A stretch of DNA of 64,000 nucleotides from Natrinema saccharevitans (GCF_001953745.1 NZ_LWLN01000001.1:1488001-1552000), one strand, 5' to 3'. Positions 1 to 9,860 are shown, counted from the first letter of the stretch. Notes: generated by a model not told the origin, from the sequence alone. Made by a program: numbers and translations.

Positions 1-1
1 T

Positions 2-100
2 CGGTTCGGCGACGAGGGCGACCCCACCGACGGCGTGTCGACGGGGCGACATACCCCGTTGTCAGACCTTCCCGAGAACGAACTGCCGGTGGAATTATAG
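2..100 (+). CDS. C-terminal end of an unidentified upstream gene (partial)
   Basis: An open frame enters the window from the left and stops at TAG 98-100, giving a 32-residue acidic tail that ends in ENELPVEL. The codon use is G+C-rich at third positions, like the neighbouring genes, which supports it being coding. Too little is present to name the family. The stop lies just upstream of the start of the GNAT gene, and the sequence ttatag at its end may double as that gene's TATA box. Confidence 0.5.
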   Translation, partial: RFGDEGDPTDGVSTGRHTPLSDLPENELPVEL

Positions 101-118
101 TGAACAGGCTGGTAGACT

Positions 119-601
119 GTGATAGTGAGCGTCAATATCGATAGTCGCGTCGTCGCGCCGGGGAGCGACGACTTCGTCGACGACGCCTGGGAACTCAAAG
201 AGGAGATCCGTCGCGAGGAGGGCGTACTCAAACAGCGCTACGACTTCTTTACCGACGCGTACCGACGGTCGAAGGTCCACTGCTACGTTCGAGACGGCGA
301 GTTGATCGGGTTCGCGGCCGTGCGACGTGACGGCTACATTCTCTTTCTCGCGGTGGCGCCCCGCTATCGCAGCGAGGGGATCGGGAAACGACTCGTCGCC
401 CGCGTGGCCGACGACCACGAGACCATCACGTGTCACGCCCGGACGAGTAACGAGAACGCGCTCCAGTTCTACGAACACCTGGGCTTCGAGATCAAGCGCC
501 GGATCGACGACTACTACGAGGACGGCGGCGACGCCTACTACCTGAAGCTGGGGTCTGACGTCGGGATCACGGACAAGATCTCGGATCTGATTCGGCGGTA
601 A
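119..601 (+). CDS. GNAT family N-acetyltransferase
   Basis: This 160-residue protein has the size and layout of a single GNAT domain, which transfers an acetyl group from acetyl-CoA to an amine. The acetyl-CoA-binding signature is visible as VAPRYRSEGIGKRL at about residues 77-90 (the R/Q-x-x-G-x-G/A loop). The late motif NALQFYEHLGFE is typical of RimI-like members. The substrate cannot be told from sequence. The start is a GTG at 119; a second in-frame GTG at 125 is equally possible and would fit a leaderless transcript from the A+T-rich stretch at 92-100. It is a lone gene before priS. Confidence 0.85.
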   Translation: MIVSVNIDSRVVAPGSDDFVDDAWELKEEIRREEGVLKQRYDFFTDAYRRSKVHCYVRDGELIGFAAVRRDGYILFLAVAPRYRSEGIGKRLVARVADDHETITCHARTSNENALQFYEHLGFEIKRRIDDYYEDGGDAYYLKLGSDVGITDKISDLIRR

Positions 602-804
602 CGATCGGTTCTGCGGCTCGTCAACGACCGATCCCTCAGCCGACGGTCCGTTCTCGACGGCCCCGCAACCCGACCCGACGACCGAGCGGCGCTTGGGGCC
701 TGCGACCGCGGACGGCCGACTGCCGCTCGAGCCGCCCCGTCCCGACGCGTCGCGCGGCCAGTCCAATACAATTATACCGGCCCCACCCCGAGTAGGCCAA
801 TCGT

Positions 805-1980
805 ATGGAAGAGCGAACGAGGGCCTACCTCCGCGGGCGATTCCGGGATCACTACCGACGGACGGAGATCACGCCGCCGCCCGCGGCCAACGAACGCGAG
901 TGGGGCTACATCCCGTGGACGGAGGGCCCCGACACGACGATGGTCCGCCACCGTTCGCTGCTCGAACTGGGGGATCTCTCCGAGTTTCTGGTCCGGAAGC
1001 GCCCGCGCCACGTCTACTTCTCGGCGGGGCGCTTTCGCGATCCCGGCGCGAGTTCGATGCACGAGAAAGACTGGCAGTCGGCCGATCTCGTCTTCGACCT
1101 CGACGCCGACCACCTGCCGAACGTGACGCTTGGCGAGGACAGCTACGCCGAGATGCTCGCCAAATGCAAGGCAGCCCTGCTTCGGCTGCTCGATTTCCTC
1201 GAGACCGACTTCGCCTTCGAGGACCTCGAGATCGTCTTCTCCGGTGGTCGGGGGTATCACGTTCACGTCCGCGACGAGAACGTCTTGCACTTAGAGCGGG
1301 AACACCGCCGCGAGATCGTCGACTACGTCCGAGGGATCGGGCTGGAGTTCGACGAACTGATCGAGACCGAGACCGTGGCGGGACTGGGGCGAAAGACCCC
1401 GACCGAGCGTCGGACCCTCCGGACCGAGGGGGGCTGGGGGGCCCGGATCCACGACCACTTCATGGCCTTCGTCGACGACTTGCTCGAACTCGAGGAGGAG
1501 GCGGCCCTGGAGCGGTTACAGTCGTTCGACGGCATCGGCGAGGGGAAGGCGAAGGCGACGCTGAACGCCGCCCGCAACAACCGCGAGGGACTCGAGGCGG
1601 GCAACGTGACCGTCCACACTGCCATCGCGCAGTTGGCCGAGCGGTTCGCGAGCGAGGCCGTCGAGCGCGACAACGCGCCGATCGACGAGCCCGTGACGAC
1701 GGACACGAACCGGCTGATCCGCCTGCCGGGCAGCCTCCACGGCGGCAGCGGCCTGAAAACCGTCCGCCTCGAGCGCGACGAGATCGCCGACTTCGATCCC
1801 CTCGTCGACGCCGTTCCCGAGACCTTCGAGAGCCACGAGATCACCGTCGACGTCGCCGACGGCGGCGAGGTCGAACTCGGAGGAGATACCTTTACGGTCG
1901 CGGAGGGTGACCAGTCACTACCCGAGTACGTCGCCGTGTTCCTGATGACACGCGGCCGCGCCGAGAAGGAGAAAGAATGA
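805..1980 (+). CDS. priS: DNA primase small (catalytic) subunit PriS
   Basis: The 391-residue protein is the catalytic subunit of archaeal primase, which makes the primers for DNA replication together with PriL. The catalytic acidic motif FDLDAD is at residues 97-102, with D98 and D100 as the metal ligands. The nucleotide-binding SGGRGYHVH motif is at 146-154, and a third conserved block, TNRLIRLPGSLHGG, lies near residue 295. A TATA-like caattata about 30 nt before the ATG suggests a leaderless transcript. Its last four bases overlap the start of the GINS gene (ATGA), so the two replication genes are very likely translationally coupled. Length is normal for haloarchaea. Confidence 0.95.
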   Translation: MEERTRAYLRGRFRDHYRRTEITPPPAANEREWGYIPWTEGPDTTMVRHRSLLELGDLSEFLVRKRPRHVYFSAGRFRDPGASSMHEKDWQSADLVFDLDADHLPNVTLGEDSYAEMLAKCKAALLRLLDFLETDFAFEDLEIVFSGGRGYHVHVRDENVLHLEREHRREIVDYVRGIGLEFDELIETETVAGLGRKTPTERRTLRTEGGWGARIHDHFMAFVDDLLELEEEAALERLQSFDGIGEGKAKATLNAARNNREGLEAGNVTVHTAIAQLAERFASEAVERDNAPIDEPVTTDTNRLIRLPGSLHGGSGLKTVRLERDEIADFDPLVDAVPETFESHEITVDVADGGEVELGGDTFTVAEGDQSLPEYVAVFLMTRGRAEKEKE

Positions 1981-2996
1981 ACCTAGACGAACTGCGGTCG
2001 GTCCAGAGCAAGGAGCGCCAGAAGGACAGCCTCCAGAACCTTCGCCCCTCGTTCTATCAGGAGGTCGGCGAGTACATCGCCGACCTGGAGGCCGAGCGCG
2101 ACCGAGTCGCCGAGGCGTCCGAGGACCCCTTCTCCTCGCCCGAGGTCGGCCGACTGACCGACGAGATCGAGACTGCGAAAGACGTGGTCGAAGCGATCTA
2201 CGAGCGCCGAATGGGGAAGCTCGTCAAGCAGGCCAGCCTCGCCGCCGCCGGAATGCCCGCCGACGACGAGGGACTGACCGCCGAGGAGGCGGACCTGTTC
2301 GACGACCTCGTCGACCGCATCGGATCGAACAAGAGCCGTGTCCTCGACGTCCTCGAGGGCGTCGAGGAATCGACCGGTGGCGGCGACGCCGCCCCGTCGA
2401 ACGGCACCCCCGCCCCGGAGCCCCGCGATGCCGACGCGGGACGTCCCGGTTCTCCCTCGAACGAGTCGGCTCCCGATCCCGACGCCCCGCCGGCACCGCC
2501 CGAGGAACCGCCCGCCGGCCCGGCAGCCCCACCGGAGGGCAGCGACTCGAGCGGTGTCTCCCCCGCGGACGTCATGGGCGGCGAGGGACCGGCGGTCGAC
2601 GGTCCCGCTGACGTGGGTGGCTCTTCGGACTCGAACACTCCCCCGGAGTCGTCCGTCGAGTCCGGTTCGGACCCCGTTTCCGAGTCCGGCCCGACGACCG
2701 ACCGCGACGGTGCAGTCGACCGGGACGGAACAGCGAGCGAGTCCACTGCCGGCACCGACGACCTCTCGATCTCGAGCGACAGCGCGGTCGATGCGGTCGC
2801 AGACGCCGGGAGGGGCGACGAACCGGCGACGAACGACGACGTGGCCCGAACGACCGTCAGGATCACCGACGACATCGGATCGATCCTCGGCGTCGACGAC
2901 CGCGAGTACACCCTGACCAGCGACGATATCGTCGAACTCCCGGAGCAAAACGCCGCCCCGTTCGTCGAGCGCGGTGCAGCCGAACGCCTCGAATAA
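1977..2996 (+). CDS. GINS complex subunit (archaeal Gins51/Gins15 type)
   Basis: GINS is part of the archaeal replicative helicase assembly with MCM and the Cdc45/GAN-type nuclease. The N-terminal ~120 residues form the helical A domain (LRSVQSKERQKDSLQ, then FYQEVGEYIADLEAERD). A long low-complexity linker rich in Pro, Ser, Asp and Gly follows at about 125-285. The small C-terminal B domain of about 50 residues (TVRITDDIGSILGVD to the end) closes the protein. This A-linker-B order is that of the Gins51 class. Overlap with priS by ATGA matches the known archaeal priS-gins linkage. The 160-residue disordered acidic linker is long but typical of halophiles. Confidence 0.9.
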   Translation: MNLDELRSVQSKERQKDSLQNLRPSFYQEVGEYIADLEAERDRVAEASEDPFSSPEVGRLTDEIETAKDVVEAIYERRMGKLVKQASLAAAGMPADDEGLTAEEADLFDDLVDRIGSNKSRVLDVLEGVEESTGGGDAAPSNGTPAPEPRDADAGRPGSPSNESAPDPDAPPAPPEEPPAGPAAPPEGSDSSGVSPADVMGGEGPAVDGPADVGGSSDSNTPPESSVESGSDPVSESGPTTDRDGAVDRDGTASESTAGTDDLSISSDSAVDAVADAGRGDEPATNDDVARTTVRITDDIGSILGVDDREYTLTSDDIVELPEQNAAPFVERGAAERLE

Positions 2997-3108
2997 CCAG
3001 CCTGCTCCCGTTTTCCGCCCGCCTACCGGCCGTCCGTGACGGTCGGCCGGCACGATACCGACCGTGTGAAACCGTAACGCCTACAGTAGCCCCCGCCAAC
3101 TCGGAGGC

Positions 3109-3588
3109 ATGCTCGACGTCGGCGACGACGCACCGGAGTTCGAATTGCCAAACCAGCGCGGCGACCCCGTCGCTCGCTCCGATTTCGACGGCAAGCGGCT
3201 CGTCGTCTACTTCTACCCCCGCGCCAACACCGAGGGCTGTACGCTCGAGGCCCGCGGGTTCGACGAGGCGCTCGCGCGCTTCGAGGACCGCGACGTCGGC
3301 GTCGTCGGTATCAGCGACGACCCCGTCGACGACCTCGAGTCGTTCGCCGACGAGTACGACTTCGGGTTCGATCTCCTCTCGGACGAGTTCGGCGAAGTCG
3401 CGACGCTGTACGACTCCTACGGCGAGAAACGGATGTTCGGGAACACCTTCGACGGCGTCTTCCGCAACACGTACGTCGTCGGTCCCGACGGCCGCATCGA
3501 GGCGGTCTACGAGGACGTCGCCCCCGAGGGCCACGCCGAGGAGATCCTCGCAGACCTCGCGGACGCCTCGGCGGAAGCCCCACCGTAG
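3109..3588 (+). CDS. bcp: Peroxiredoxin (BCP/PrxQ-like)
   Basis: The 159-residue thiol peroxidase reduces hydrogen peroxide and organic peroxides. The peroxidatic cysteine is C44 in the motif YPRANTEGCTLEA, which corresponds to the family's TxGCT signature. No other cysteine occurs in the protein, so it would act as a 1-Cys peroxiredoxin with an outside thiol as reductant. The length matches bacterioferritin comigratory proteins. It sits alone between the GINS gene and an MFS transporter. Confidence 0.9.
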   Translation: MLDVGDDAPEFELPNQRGDPVARSDFDGKRLVVYFYPRANTEGCTLEARGFDEALARFEDRDVGVVGISDDPVDDLESFADEYDFGFDLLSDEFGEVATLYDSYGEKRMFGNTFDGVFRNTYVVGPDGRIEAVYEDVAPEGHAEEILADLADASAEAPP

Positions 3589-3690
3589 CCGGGCCGACGC
3601 TTGCCGTCCCACCGGACGAACCGCTCGCCGTTCGTTTCCAAGTTCTGAAGTAGCCGGCCGCGAACCGACCGGTATCGATCCATCGACCAC

Positions 3691-4962
3691 ATGACGCTGA
3701 ACGACAACGACCGCTCGATCGCGGCCTTCGCCATGCTCGCCCACGCGACCGTCCACTGGTTCGAACTGGCGATCCCGATCTTCCTGGTCGTCTGGCTCGA
3801 GGCGTTCGACCTCTCGATCGCGGTCGCCGGGATCGCGGTCGCGGCCGGCTACGCGCTGTTCGGGATCGGCGCGTTGCCCGCCGGCCTGCTCGCCGACCGC
3901 TACGGGCCGAAGCGGCTCGTCCTCGCCTGTCTGGTCGGGATGAGCGTCTCCTTCGTGGGACTGGCGCTCGCGACCTCGATATACGGCATCGCCGCCGCGC
4001 TGGTCTGTTGGGGCGTCACGGCGAGCGTCTACCACCCCGCGGGGCTGGCGCTGATAAGCACCGGCGTCGAGGACCGCGGGACGGTCTTCGCCTGGCACGG
4101 CATCGCCGGCAACCTCGGCATCGCGCTCGGCCCCTTCGCGACCGCGACCCTGCTGCTCGCGCTCGACTGGCGGCTCGTCGCCGTCGCGCTGGCGGTCCCC
4201 GGCGCGGTCGCGACCCTCTACGGGCTGCGGGCCCGGTTCGATCCGACCGCGGCCGTCGGGGACGACCGCGAGTCGACCGGCTTGCTCTCGGCGACCGAGT
4301 TCGTTGCGACCTCGCGCTCGCTGTTCGCCGGCTCGTTCCTGCTGGTCTTCGCGGTCGTCACGATCGTCGGCCTCTACTATCGGGGCATCCTCACCTACCT
4401 GCCGGAACTGTTGAACGGGCTGCCCGCGCTCGCGGGGATCGAGCCGCCGGCCGCGCTCGAGGAACTCTCCCTGGGCGACTACTTCTACGTCGCCCTGCTG
4501 GTCGCGGGGATGGCCGGCCAGTACGTCGCGGGGAAGCTGACGAGCCGCGTTCCCGTCGCCCGCGGGCTGGCGGTGGTCTTCGTCGGGCTCGCGGCCCTCG
4601 CCGTCGCGTTCGTACCGGTGTCCGGACTTGGCCTCCTCCCGATACTGCTCTACTGCGGTGTCCTCGGCTTCGCGCTGTTCGCGATCGAGCCGTTCTACCA
4701 GGAGGCCGTCGCCGTCTACACGCCGCCGGACGCGCGGGGCCTCTCCTACGGCTACACCTACCTCGGCATGTTCGGGCTGGGCTCGCTCAGCATCGCGCTG
4801 GGCGGCTACCTGCTCGACCACGCGACGACGGCGGCGCTGTTCGCGACCCTCGCGGCGATCGCGCTGCTCGGTGCCGGGATCGCGGTGCGGTTGCTGTTCG
4901 GCCCGACACCGGTCTCGAGCGGATCGCCCGACGCGGCGGACGCGAGCGCGGGCGACGACTGA
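3691..4962 (+). CDS. Major facilitator superfamily transporter
   Basis: The 423-residue protein has about 12 hydrophobic segments and the MFS cytoplasmic-loop signature between helices 2 and 3 (GLLADRYGPKRLV, about residues 65-77). It would be a secondary transporter of the cytoplasmic membrane. The second half begins after an acidic linker near residue 190, as expected for two six-helix bundles. The substrate cannot be inferred, and no neighbouring gene points to one. The ATG start is supported by the hydrophobic N-terminal helix that begins 12 residues later. Confidence 0.88.
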   Translation: MTLNDNDRSIAAFAMLAHATVHWFELAIPIFLVVWLEAFDLSIAVAGIAVAAGYALFGIGALPAGLLADRYGPKRLVLACLVGMSVSFVGLALATSIYGIAAALVCWGVTASVYHPAGLALISTGVEDRGTVFAWHGIAGNLGIALGPFATATLLLALDWRLVAVALAVPGAVATLYGLRARFDPTAAVGDDRESTGLLSATEFVATSRSLFAGSFLLVFAVVTIVGLYYRGILTYLPELLNGLPALAGIEPPAALEELSLGDYFYVALLVAGMAGQYVAGKLTSRVPVARGLAVVFVGLAALAVAFVPVSGLGLLPILLYCGVLGFALFAIEPFYQEAVAVYTPPDARGLSYGYTYLGMFGLGSLSIALGGYLLDHATTAALFATLAAIALLGAGIAVRLLFGPTPVSSGSPDAADASAGDD

Positions 4963-5039
4963 GATCGGCGCCGTCGCTCGACGCTCGAGTCGCCCTCGAA
5001 AAGTGAATCGGTCGGTACGGGTTACGGACTCCAGTTCGC

Positions 5040-7304
5040 TTACTGGAAGGTCCGGCCGAGCTGCTCTTCTTCCTGTGCGGGTTCGGCGGTGTCGAACCGC
5101 TCTTCGATCTCCTCGTACTGCTCGCGGGTTTCGGGGGTCACGCTCGGGTTGACCTCCTCGAGGGCGTGTTCGAAGTGGTCCTTGCTGATGCGGACGTTGC
5201 CGACGGTGTCGGCCATCTCCTCGGGGTCGACCGAGTTGATGAACTCGCGGCTGGCGGCCATCGAGGCCTCGCGCGTGACCGCTTCGATGTCGGCCCCGAC
5301 GTACCCCTCGGTCTCGCTGGCGAGCCAGTCGAGGTCGACCGCGTCGGCCAGGGGCTTGTCGCGGGTGTGGACCCCGAAGATCTTCCGGCGGCCGTCCTCG
5401 TCGGGGACGGGCACGTGGACGTGACGGTCCAGCCGTCCGGGACGGAGCAGCGCCGAGTCGATCAGGTCGGGCCGGTTGGTCGTCGCGATGACGACGACGT
5501 CTTCCAGTTCCTCGAGCCCGTCGAGTTCGGTCAGCAGCTGCGAGACGACGCGTTCGCCGACGCCGGAGTCGCCCTGCTGGCGGCCGCGCTGGCCCGCGAT
5601 CGAGTCGATCTCGTCGAAGAAGATCACGGTCGGTGCGTTCGACCGCGCCTTCTCGAAGACCTCGCGGACGCCCTTCTCGGACTCGCCGACGTACTTGTTC
5701 AGCAGCTCGGGGCCCTTGATCGAGATGAAATTCGACTGGGCCTCGTTGGCGACGGCCTTGGCGAGCAGGGTCTTCCCCGTGCCCGGCGGCCCGTACATCA
5801 GCACGCCCTTGGCGGCCTGCATGTCCAGCTCGTCGAACACCTCGGGGTAGTCGAGGGGCCACTGGACGTTCTCGCGGAGCCGCTCTTTGGTGTCCTCTAG
5901 GCCGCCGACGTCGTTCCAGGTGACGTCGGGGACCTCGACGAAGACCTCCCGCATCGCGGAGGGCTGGATGCCCTTGAGCGCCTCCTTGAAGTCGGCCTCG
6001 GTGACCTCGAGCGTCTCCAGCACTTCGGCGTCGATCTCCTCTGACTCGAGGTCGAGATCGGGACGGATGCGTCGCAGGGCGTTCATCGCGCCCTCGCGGG
6101 TCAGGCTCTCGAGGTCGGCCCCGACGAAGCCGTGAGTGTTCTCGGCGTACCGGTCGAGGTCGATCCCCTCCTGGAGGGGCATCCCGCGGGTGTGGACCTG
6201 CAGGATCTCCTTGCGGCCGTCCTTGTCGGGGACGCCGATCTCGATCTCGCGGTCGAATCGACCGCCGCGGCGGAGCGCGGGGTCGATGTCGTCGACGCGG
6301 TTGGTCGCGGCGATGACGGTGACCCGGCCCCGCTCCTCGAGGCCATCCATCAGCGAGAGGAGCTGGGCGACGACGCGGCGTTCGACGTCACCGCCGGCGT
6401 CCTCGCGTTTGGCCGCGATCGAGTCGAGTTCGTCGATGAAGACGATCGCGGGCGCGTTCTCCTCGGCCTCCTCGAAAACCTCGCGGAGCTTCTCCTCGCT
6501 TTCGCCGTAGTACTTCGACATGATCTCCGGGCCGGAGATCGTCTCGAAGTGGGCGTCGATCTCGTTGGCGACGGCCTTTGCCATCAGGGTCTTCCCCGTG
6601 CCCGGCGGGCCGTGCAGCAGGACGCCTTTCGGCGGTTCGATGCCCAGCTGCTGGAACAGCTCGGGGTGGCGCATCGGCAGCTCGATCATCTCGCGGACCT
6701 GATCGAGTTCGTCGTCCAGACCGCCGATGTCCTCGTAGGTGACGTTCGGGACGCCCTCGGCGGACGTGCCGCCGCTCGAGCTGACCTGTTCGGCCGGCGT
6801 CTCCGAGATCTCGATGCTGGTCGAGTCCGTGATGACGACCGTGCCGCTGGGCGAGGTGCTGGCGATCTTCAGCGGGACCGACTGGCCGGAACTGGCCATC
6901 GGCCCGAACGACAGCGAGAACGGCACCGTCTGTCCCTCGGTGACGGCCTGCCCGCTGAGCTTGTCGCGGACGAGCGGGCCGATGTCCCCGCGGATGCGGA
7001 GGTTCTGCGGGAGCGCGACGGTGACCGACTTCGCGGGTTTGACGTCGGCGGGTTCGATGGTGACGGTGTCGTCGATCCCGACGTCGGCCTCCTGACGCAG
7101 GCGGCCGTCGATCCTGACGATGCCGCGTCCCTCGTCCTCGGGATAGCCGGGCCAGACGCGAGCGACGGCCCGGCCGTCGCCTTTGCCCGTGATGACGATG
7201 TAATCGCCGTTCTCGAGGTCGAGTTCGTTCATCGATACCCGGTCGATCGCGGCGAGTCCGCGGCCGGCGTCCTTCTGTTTCAGTGGTTTGACGGTGAGCT
7301 TCAT
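5040..7304 (-). CDS. cdc48: CDC48/VCP-type AAA+ ATPase
   Basis: The 754-residue protein is an archaeal CDC48 (VAT) unfoldase that supplies unfolded substrates to the proteasome. The N domain (double-psi barrel plus 4-helix part) covers about residues 1-180. D1 follows, with Walker A GPPGTGKT at 232-239 and Walker [10 protein letters not shown] near 290. D2 has a second GPPGTGKT near 505 and [11 protein letters not shown] near 560. Both arginine-finger regions are present, and the C-terminal tail is acidic. Its start overlaps the stop of the preceding small Hsp20-like gene by four bases, making a two-gene operon with a promoter upstream of that small gene. Confidence 0.96.
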   Translation of the reverse strand: MKLTVKPLKQKDAGRGLAAIDRVSMNELDLENGDYIVITGKGDGRAVARVWPGYPEDEGRGIVRIDGRLRQEADVGIDDTVTIEPADVKPAKSVTVALPQNLRIRGDIGPLVRDKLSGQAVTEGQTVPFSLSFGPMASSGQSVPLKIASTSPSGTVVITDSTSIEISETPAEQVSSSGGTSAEGVPNVTYEDIGGLDDELDQVREMIELPMRHPELFQQLGIEPPKGVLLHGPPGTGKTLMAKAVANEIDAHFETISGPEIMSKYYGESEEKLREVFEEAEENAPAIVFIDELDSIAAKREDAGGDVERRVVAQLLSLMDGLEERGRVTVIAATNRVDDIDPALRRGGRFDREIEIGVPDKDGRKEILQVHTRGMPLQEGIDLDRYAENTHGFVGADLESLTREGAMNALRRIRPDLDLESEEIDAEVLETLEVTEADFKEALKGIQPSAMREVFVEVPDVTWNDVGGLEDTKERLRENVQWPLDYPEVFDELDMQAAKGVLMYGPPGTGKTLLAKAVANEAQSNFISIKGPELLNKYVGESEKGVREVFEKARSNAPTVIFFDEIDSIAGQRGRQQGDSGVGERVVSQLLTELDGLEELEDVVVIATTNRPDLIDSALLRPGRLDRHVHVPVPDEDGRRKIFGVHTRDKPLADAVDLDWLASETEGYVGADIEAVTREASMAASREFINSVDPEEMADTVGNVRISKDHFEHALEEVNPSVTPETREQYEEIEERFDTAEPAQEEEQLGRTFQ

Positions 7305-7603
7305 CGTTCCTCCTCTAGTTCGATAGTGAGCACGCCGTTTTTGATAAACGTGTGCGCGTCTCCGGCAGCGGTCGGAAGTTCGACCTCGTACTGGTCATCA
7401 TCTTCGAGCGGCGCGTCGCCGCTCGAATGGTCAGCGGAACTTCGTTCCGCGCTATCCAGGACGACGATGACGGTGTCGTCGACGACGTCGACCGAGACGT
7501 CCTCGACTCCGGTGCCGAAGTCGACGGCCATGACCGTGGCGTCGTCGTACTCGTACCGACGGGCTAACTGCCCCTCTTCGCGGGTGAATTGGTCGAGAGT
7601 CAT
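7301..7603 (-). CDS. Small Hsp20/alpha-crystallin-like protein (DUF7127 type)
   Basis: The 100-residue acidic protein has the beta-strand pattern of an alpha-crystallin fold. The final segment [16 protein letters not shown] matches the end of Hsp20 domains, where the loop G-V-L-T-I is characteristic. It is too short to carry the usual N- and C-terminal extensions. It lies directly upstream of cdc48 with a 4-bp overlap, so the two are co-transcribed and probably coupled. I infer a chaperone or adaptor role with CDC48. The family name is from memory of haloarchaeal annotation. Confidence 0.8.
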   Translation of the reverse strand: MTLDQFTREEGQLARRYEYDDATVMAVDFGTGVEDVSVDVVDDTVIVVLDSAERSSADHSSGDAPLEDDDQYEVELPTAAGDAHTFIKNGVLTIELEEER

Positions 7604-7634
7604 GCTGTAACTAACCCAAGGTAAGTGGCGCTAC

Positions 7635-7642
7635 TATATAAA
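7635..7642 (-). promoter_or_regulatory. TATA box for the Hsp20-like/cdc48 operon
   Basis: On the minus strand the sequence tttatata lies about 32-39 nt before the ATG at 7603. This is the usual archaeal spacing for a leaderless or short-leader transcript and supports that start. Confidence 0.6.
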
Positions 7643-7800
7643 ACTTTTGTCGATTGATCGCAAGAGGGCAGTGGGGTCCGTATAGAGTACGTTGTTCGTA
7701 GTTCACATCGGTCCGATCGGTGACGGAGTCGCCGGTCCGGCGTGCGTTCGTCGAACCGGGACGGCCACAGGCTCGTCGCCGGTGAGAACAGTCTCGAGTC

Positions 7801-7808
7801 TTTATACC
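7801..7808 (+). promoter_or_regulatory. TATA box for the alpha/beta hydrolase gene
   Basis: The sequence tttatacc lies 23-30 nt before ATG 7831. It would start transcription at or next to that ATG, so it favours 7831 over the in-frame GTG at 7819. Confidence 0.6.
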
Positions 7809-7830
7809 CGTCCCCCTCGTGTTCTCGCGT

Positions 7831-8607
7831 ATGCAAGCGGTAACACATCACGGCCGGGAGACGGCGTACGAGGTTATCGACCGGGGAGCCGACGGACCGC
7901 CGATCTGTTTCGTCCACGGCAGCGGGGGATCACGAACGGTCTGGACCGGCCAGCACCGACTCGCGGACCGGTATCCGATCGTCACGGTGGATCTCAGCGG
8001 CCACGGCGACTCCGACGACATCGACGCCAGTGCCGGCTACAGCGCGTTGTCGGCCTACACCGACGACGTACTCGCCGTCGTCGAGGCGACCGGAGCCGAG
8101 GTCCTCGTCGGGAACTCCCTCGGCGGCGCGGTCGTCCTCCAACTGCTGCTCGAGCGCGACGCTGACCCCGAGGCCGCCGTTCTGACCGGGACTGGCGCGC
8201 GGCTGGGCGTTCTCGACGACCTGTTGACGTGGCTGAAATCGGATTTCGAGCGGGCGATCGAGTTCCTGCACGGTCCGGATCGGCTCTTTCACGACCCCGA
8301 CGCCGACGTCCGGGAGCGATCGATGGAGTTGATGGCCGACACCGGACAAGCGGTCACCCGACGGGACTTCCTGACTTGCCACGAGTTCGACGTCCGCGAC
8401 CGCCTCGACGAGATCGCCGTCCCGACGCTCGCAGTCTACGGGGAACACGACCAGCTGACGCCGCCGAGATTCCACGAGTTCCTCGCCGACGAGATCGAGG
8501 AGGGTCGACGCGCCGAGATCGAGGACGCAGCACATCTGGCGATGATCGAGCGACCGGACGCGTTCAACGGGGTCGTCGAGGCGTTTCTCGCGGATCTCGA
8601 GAACTGA
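7831..8607 (+). CDS. Alpha/beta-fold hydrolase
   Basis: This 258-residue cytoplasmic enzyme has the complete hydrolase triad. The nucleophile is S96 in GNSLGG, the acid is the Asp in YGEHDQLTP near residue 210, and the histidine is in DAAHLAMIE near residue 238. The oxyanion-hole motif HGSGG is at about 29-33 and VDLSGHGDS at 53-61. The pattern is that of the general esterase/epoxide-hydrolase-like group, so the substrate is unknown. The ATG at 7831 is chosen because a TATA box lies just upstream. Confidence 0.88.
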   Translation: MQAVTHHGRETAYEVIDRGADGPPICFVHGSGGSRTVWTGQHRLADRYPIVTVDLSGHGDSDDIDASAGYSALSAYTDDVLAVVEATGAEVLVGNSLGGAVVLQLLLERDADPEAAVLTGTGARLGVLDDLLTWLKSDFERAIEFLHGPDRLFHDPDADVRERSMELMADTGQAVTRRDFLTCHEFDVRDRLDEIAVPTLAVYGEHDQLTPPRFHEFLADEIEEGRRAEIEDAAHLAMIERPDAFNGVVEAFLADLEN

Positions 8608-8670
8608 TCGGAACGCGACGGCCGTCGACCGGCTCAAGAGACGTCAAGCCGACCGCCCCGCGGGAGGTAG

Positions 8671-8871
8671 CTATCGCCGGTCCTCGAGCGCGACGAACGA
8701 GTCGGTCGTCGCGGTGAGCCACGCCGTCGATATCGCTCCCTCGTCGATCTCCTGCGGGAACATCGTACACACTGCGATATTGTCGTGTTCGACGGTGACG
8801 TGTTGCAGTCCCGATCCGTGGTCGGTGGCCGACTCGCGTTCGCCGACACAGCGTTTCGATGATTCGGACAT
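8671..8871 (-). CDS. Small haloarchaeal protein, DUF7511-like
   Basis: A 66-residue protein runs from ATG 8871 to the stop at 8671. Its second half, from residue 25 (VTVEHDN) to the end (STAWLTATTDSFVALEDRR), matches my memory of the haloarchaeal DUF7511 family, in which the conserved end is a 'TTWLTA...SFVDLEEMR' type motif. Its function is unknown. A much longer reading frame through the same stop continues into the panB antisense and is not real. Confidence 0.7.
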   Translation of the reverse strand: MSESSKRCVGERESATDHGSGLQHVTVEHDNIAVCTMFPQEIDEGAISTAWLTATTDSFVALEDRR

Positions 8872-9041
8872 GAGACGGGCCCTCAGCGTACTATCCGCGT
8901 CTTTCCCGTTCTCACATATAAACACTGGCCCTATATCGAAGCTATAATCATATGCAGTATTATTACCCTTATATTCTTGTGCGGGCACCGAGGGCTCGCG
9001 AGCCACCCGGCCCGGCCGCGCGAGCCGTGAACGGAACCCGG

Positions 9042-9860
9042 TCAGTAGAGGTCCTCGAGGTCGCTCTCCTCGTGACCGTGTTCTTCGGCGGGGAACGCGC
9101 CCGATTCGACGGCCGAGACGTAGTCGTCGATCGCCGACTCCATCTCTCCGCGAACGTCGCCGAACTGCTTCGAGAACGAGGGGGTCCACTCGCTCAACCC
9201 GACGGCGTCGTCGACCACGAGGACCTGGCCGTCGCAGTCCGGGCCGGCCCCGATCCCGATCGTCGGGATGTCGATGGCCTCGGTGACCTCCGCCGCGAGG
9301 TTCGAGGGGACGTGTTCGAGGACCAGCGAGAACGCGCCCGCGTCCTCGTGGGCCTCTGCCAACTCGAGGATCCGTTCGGCGGCCTCCTGATCGGTTCCCT
9401 GTCGCGGGTAGCCGCCGTACTGATTGACGTGCTGGGGCGTGAGCCCGAGGTGGGCCATCACCGGAATCCCGAGCCGGACCAGCTTTTCCGTGAGATCGAC
9501 GGTGTGAGGGCCGCACTCGAGTTTGACCGCGTGGGCGTCTTCTTCCTTGAGCATCCGGCCGGCGTTCTCGACGCTCGCGGCCTCGTCGACGCCGATCGAG
9601 AGGAAGGGCATGTCGGCGACGATCAGTGCGTCATCGGTGGCTCGCGCGACCGCGCCCGTGTGACGGGCCATATCGTCGACGGTCACGGGCAGGGTCGTCT
9701 CGTGGCCGAGCGTCGTGTTTCCGAGGCTGTCCCCGACGAGGATGATATCGACGCCGGCCTCGTCGACGATCGAGGCCGTCGGTGCGTCGTACGCCGTCAA
9801 CATCGTGATCGGTTCCTCGCCCGCTTTCGATCTGACATCCCGTACGGTAGGCATACCCAT
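9042..9860 (-). CDS. panB: 3-methyl-2-oxobutanoate hydroxymethyltransferase
   Basis: PanB adds a hydroxymethyl group from methylene-tetrahydrofolate to 2-ketoisovalerate to make ketopantoate, on the route to coenzyme A. The 272-residue protein shows the family blocks LTAYDAPTASIVDEAG, DIILVGDSLG (metal-binding Asp), HTGAVARAT, VKLECGPH, MAHLGLTPQ and IGIGAGPDCDGQVLV in order. The ATG at 9860 is chosen because ggaggt sits six bases before it; another ATG follows two codons later. It is transcribed away from the small membrane gene at 9953. Confidence 0.95.
   Translation of the reverse strand: MGMPTVRDVRSKAGEEPITMLTAYDAPTASIVDEAGVDIILVGDSLGNTTLGHETTLPVTVDDMARHTGAVARATDDALIVADMPFLSIGVDEAASVENAGRMLKEEDAHAVKLECGPHTVDLTEKLVRLGIPVMAHLGLTPQHVNQYGGYPRQGTDQEAAERILELAEAHEDAGAFSLVLEHVPSNLAAEVTEAIDIPTIGIGAGPDCDGQVLVVDDAVGLSEWTPSFSKQFGDVRGEMESAIDDYVSAVESGAFPAEEHGHEESDLEDLY

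Noticed and set aside
2863-5862. A 999-codon minus-strand open frame opposite the peroxiredoxin and MFS genes
   Set aside because: It is Arg/Gly/Asp-rich and lies antisense to well-recognised genes. In G+C-rich DNA such frames stay open by chance.
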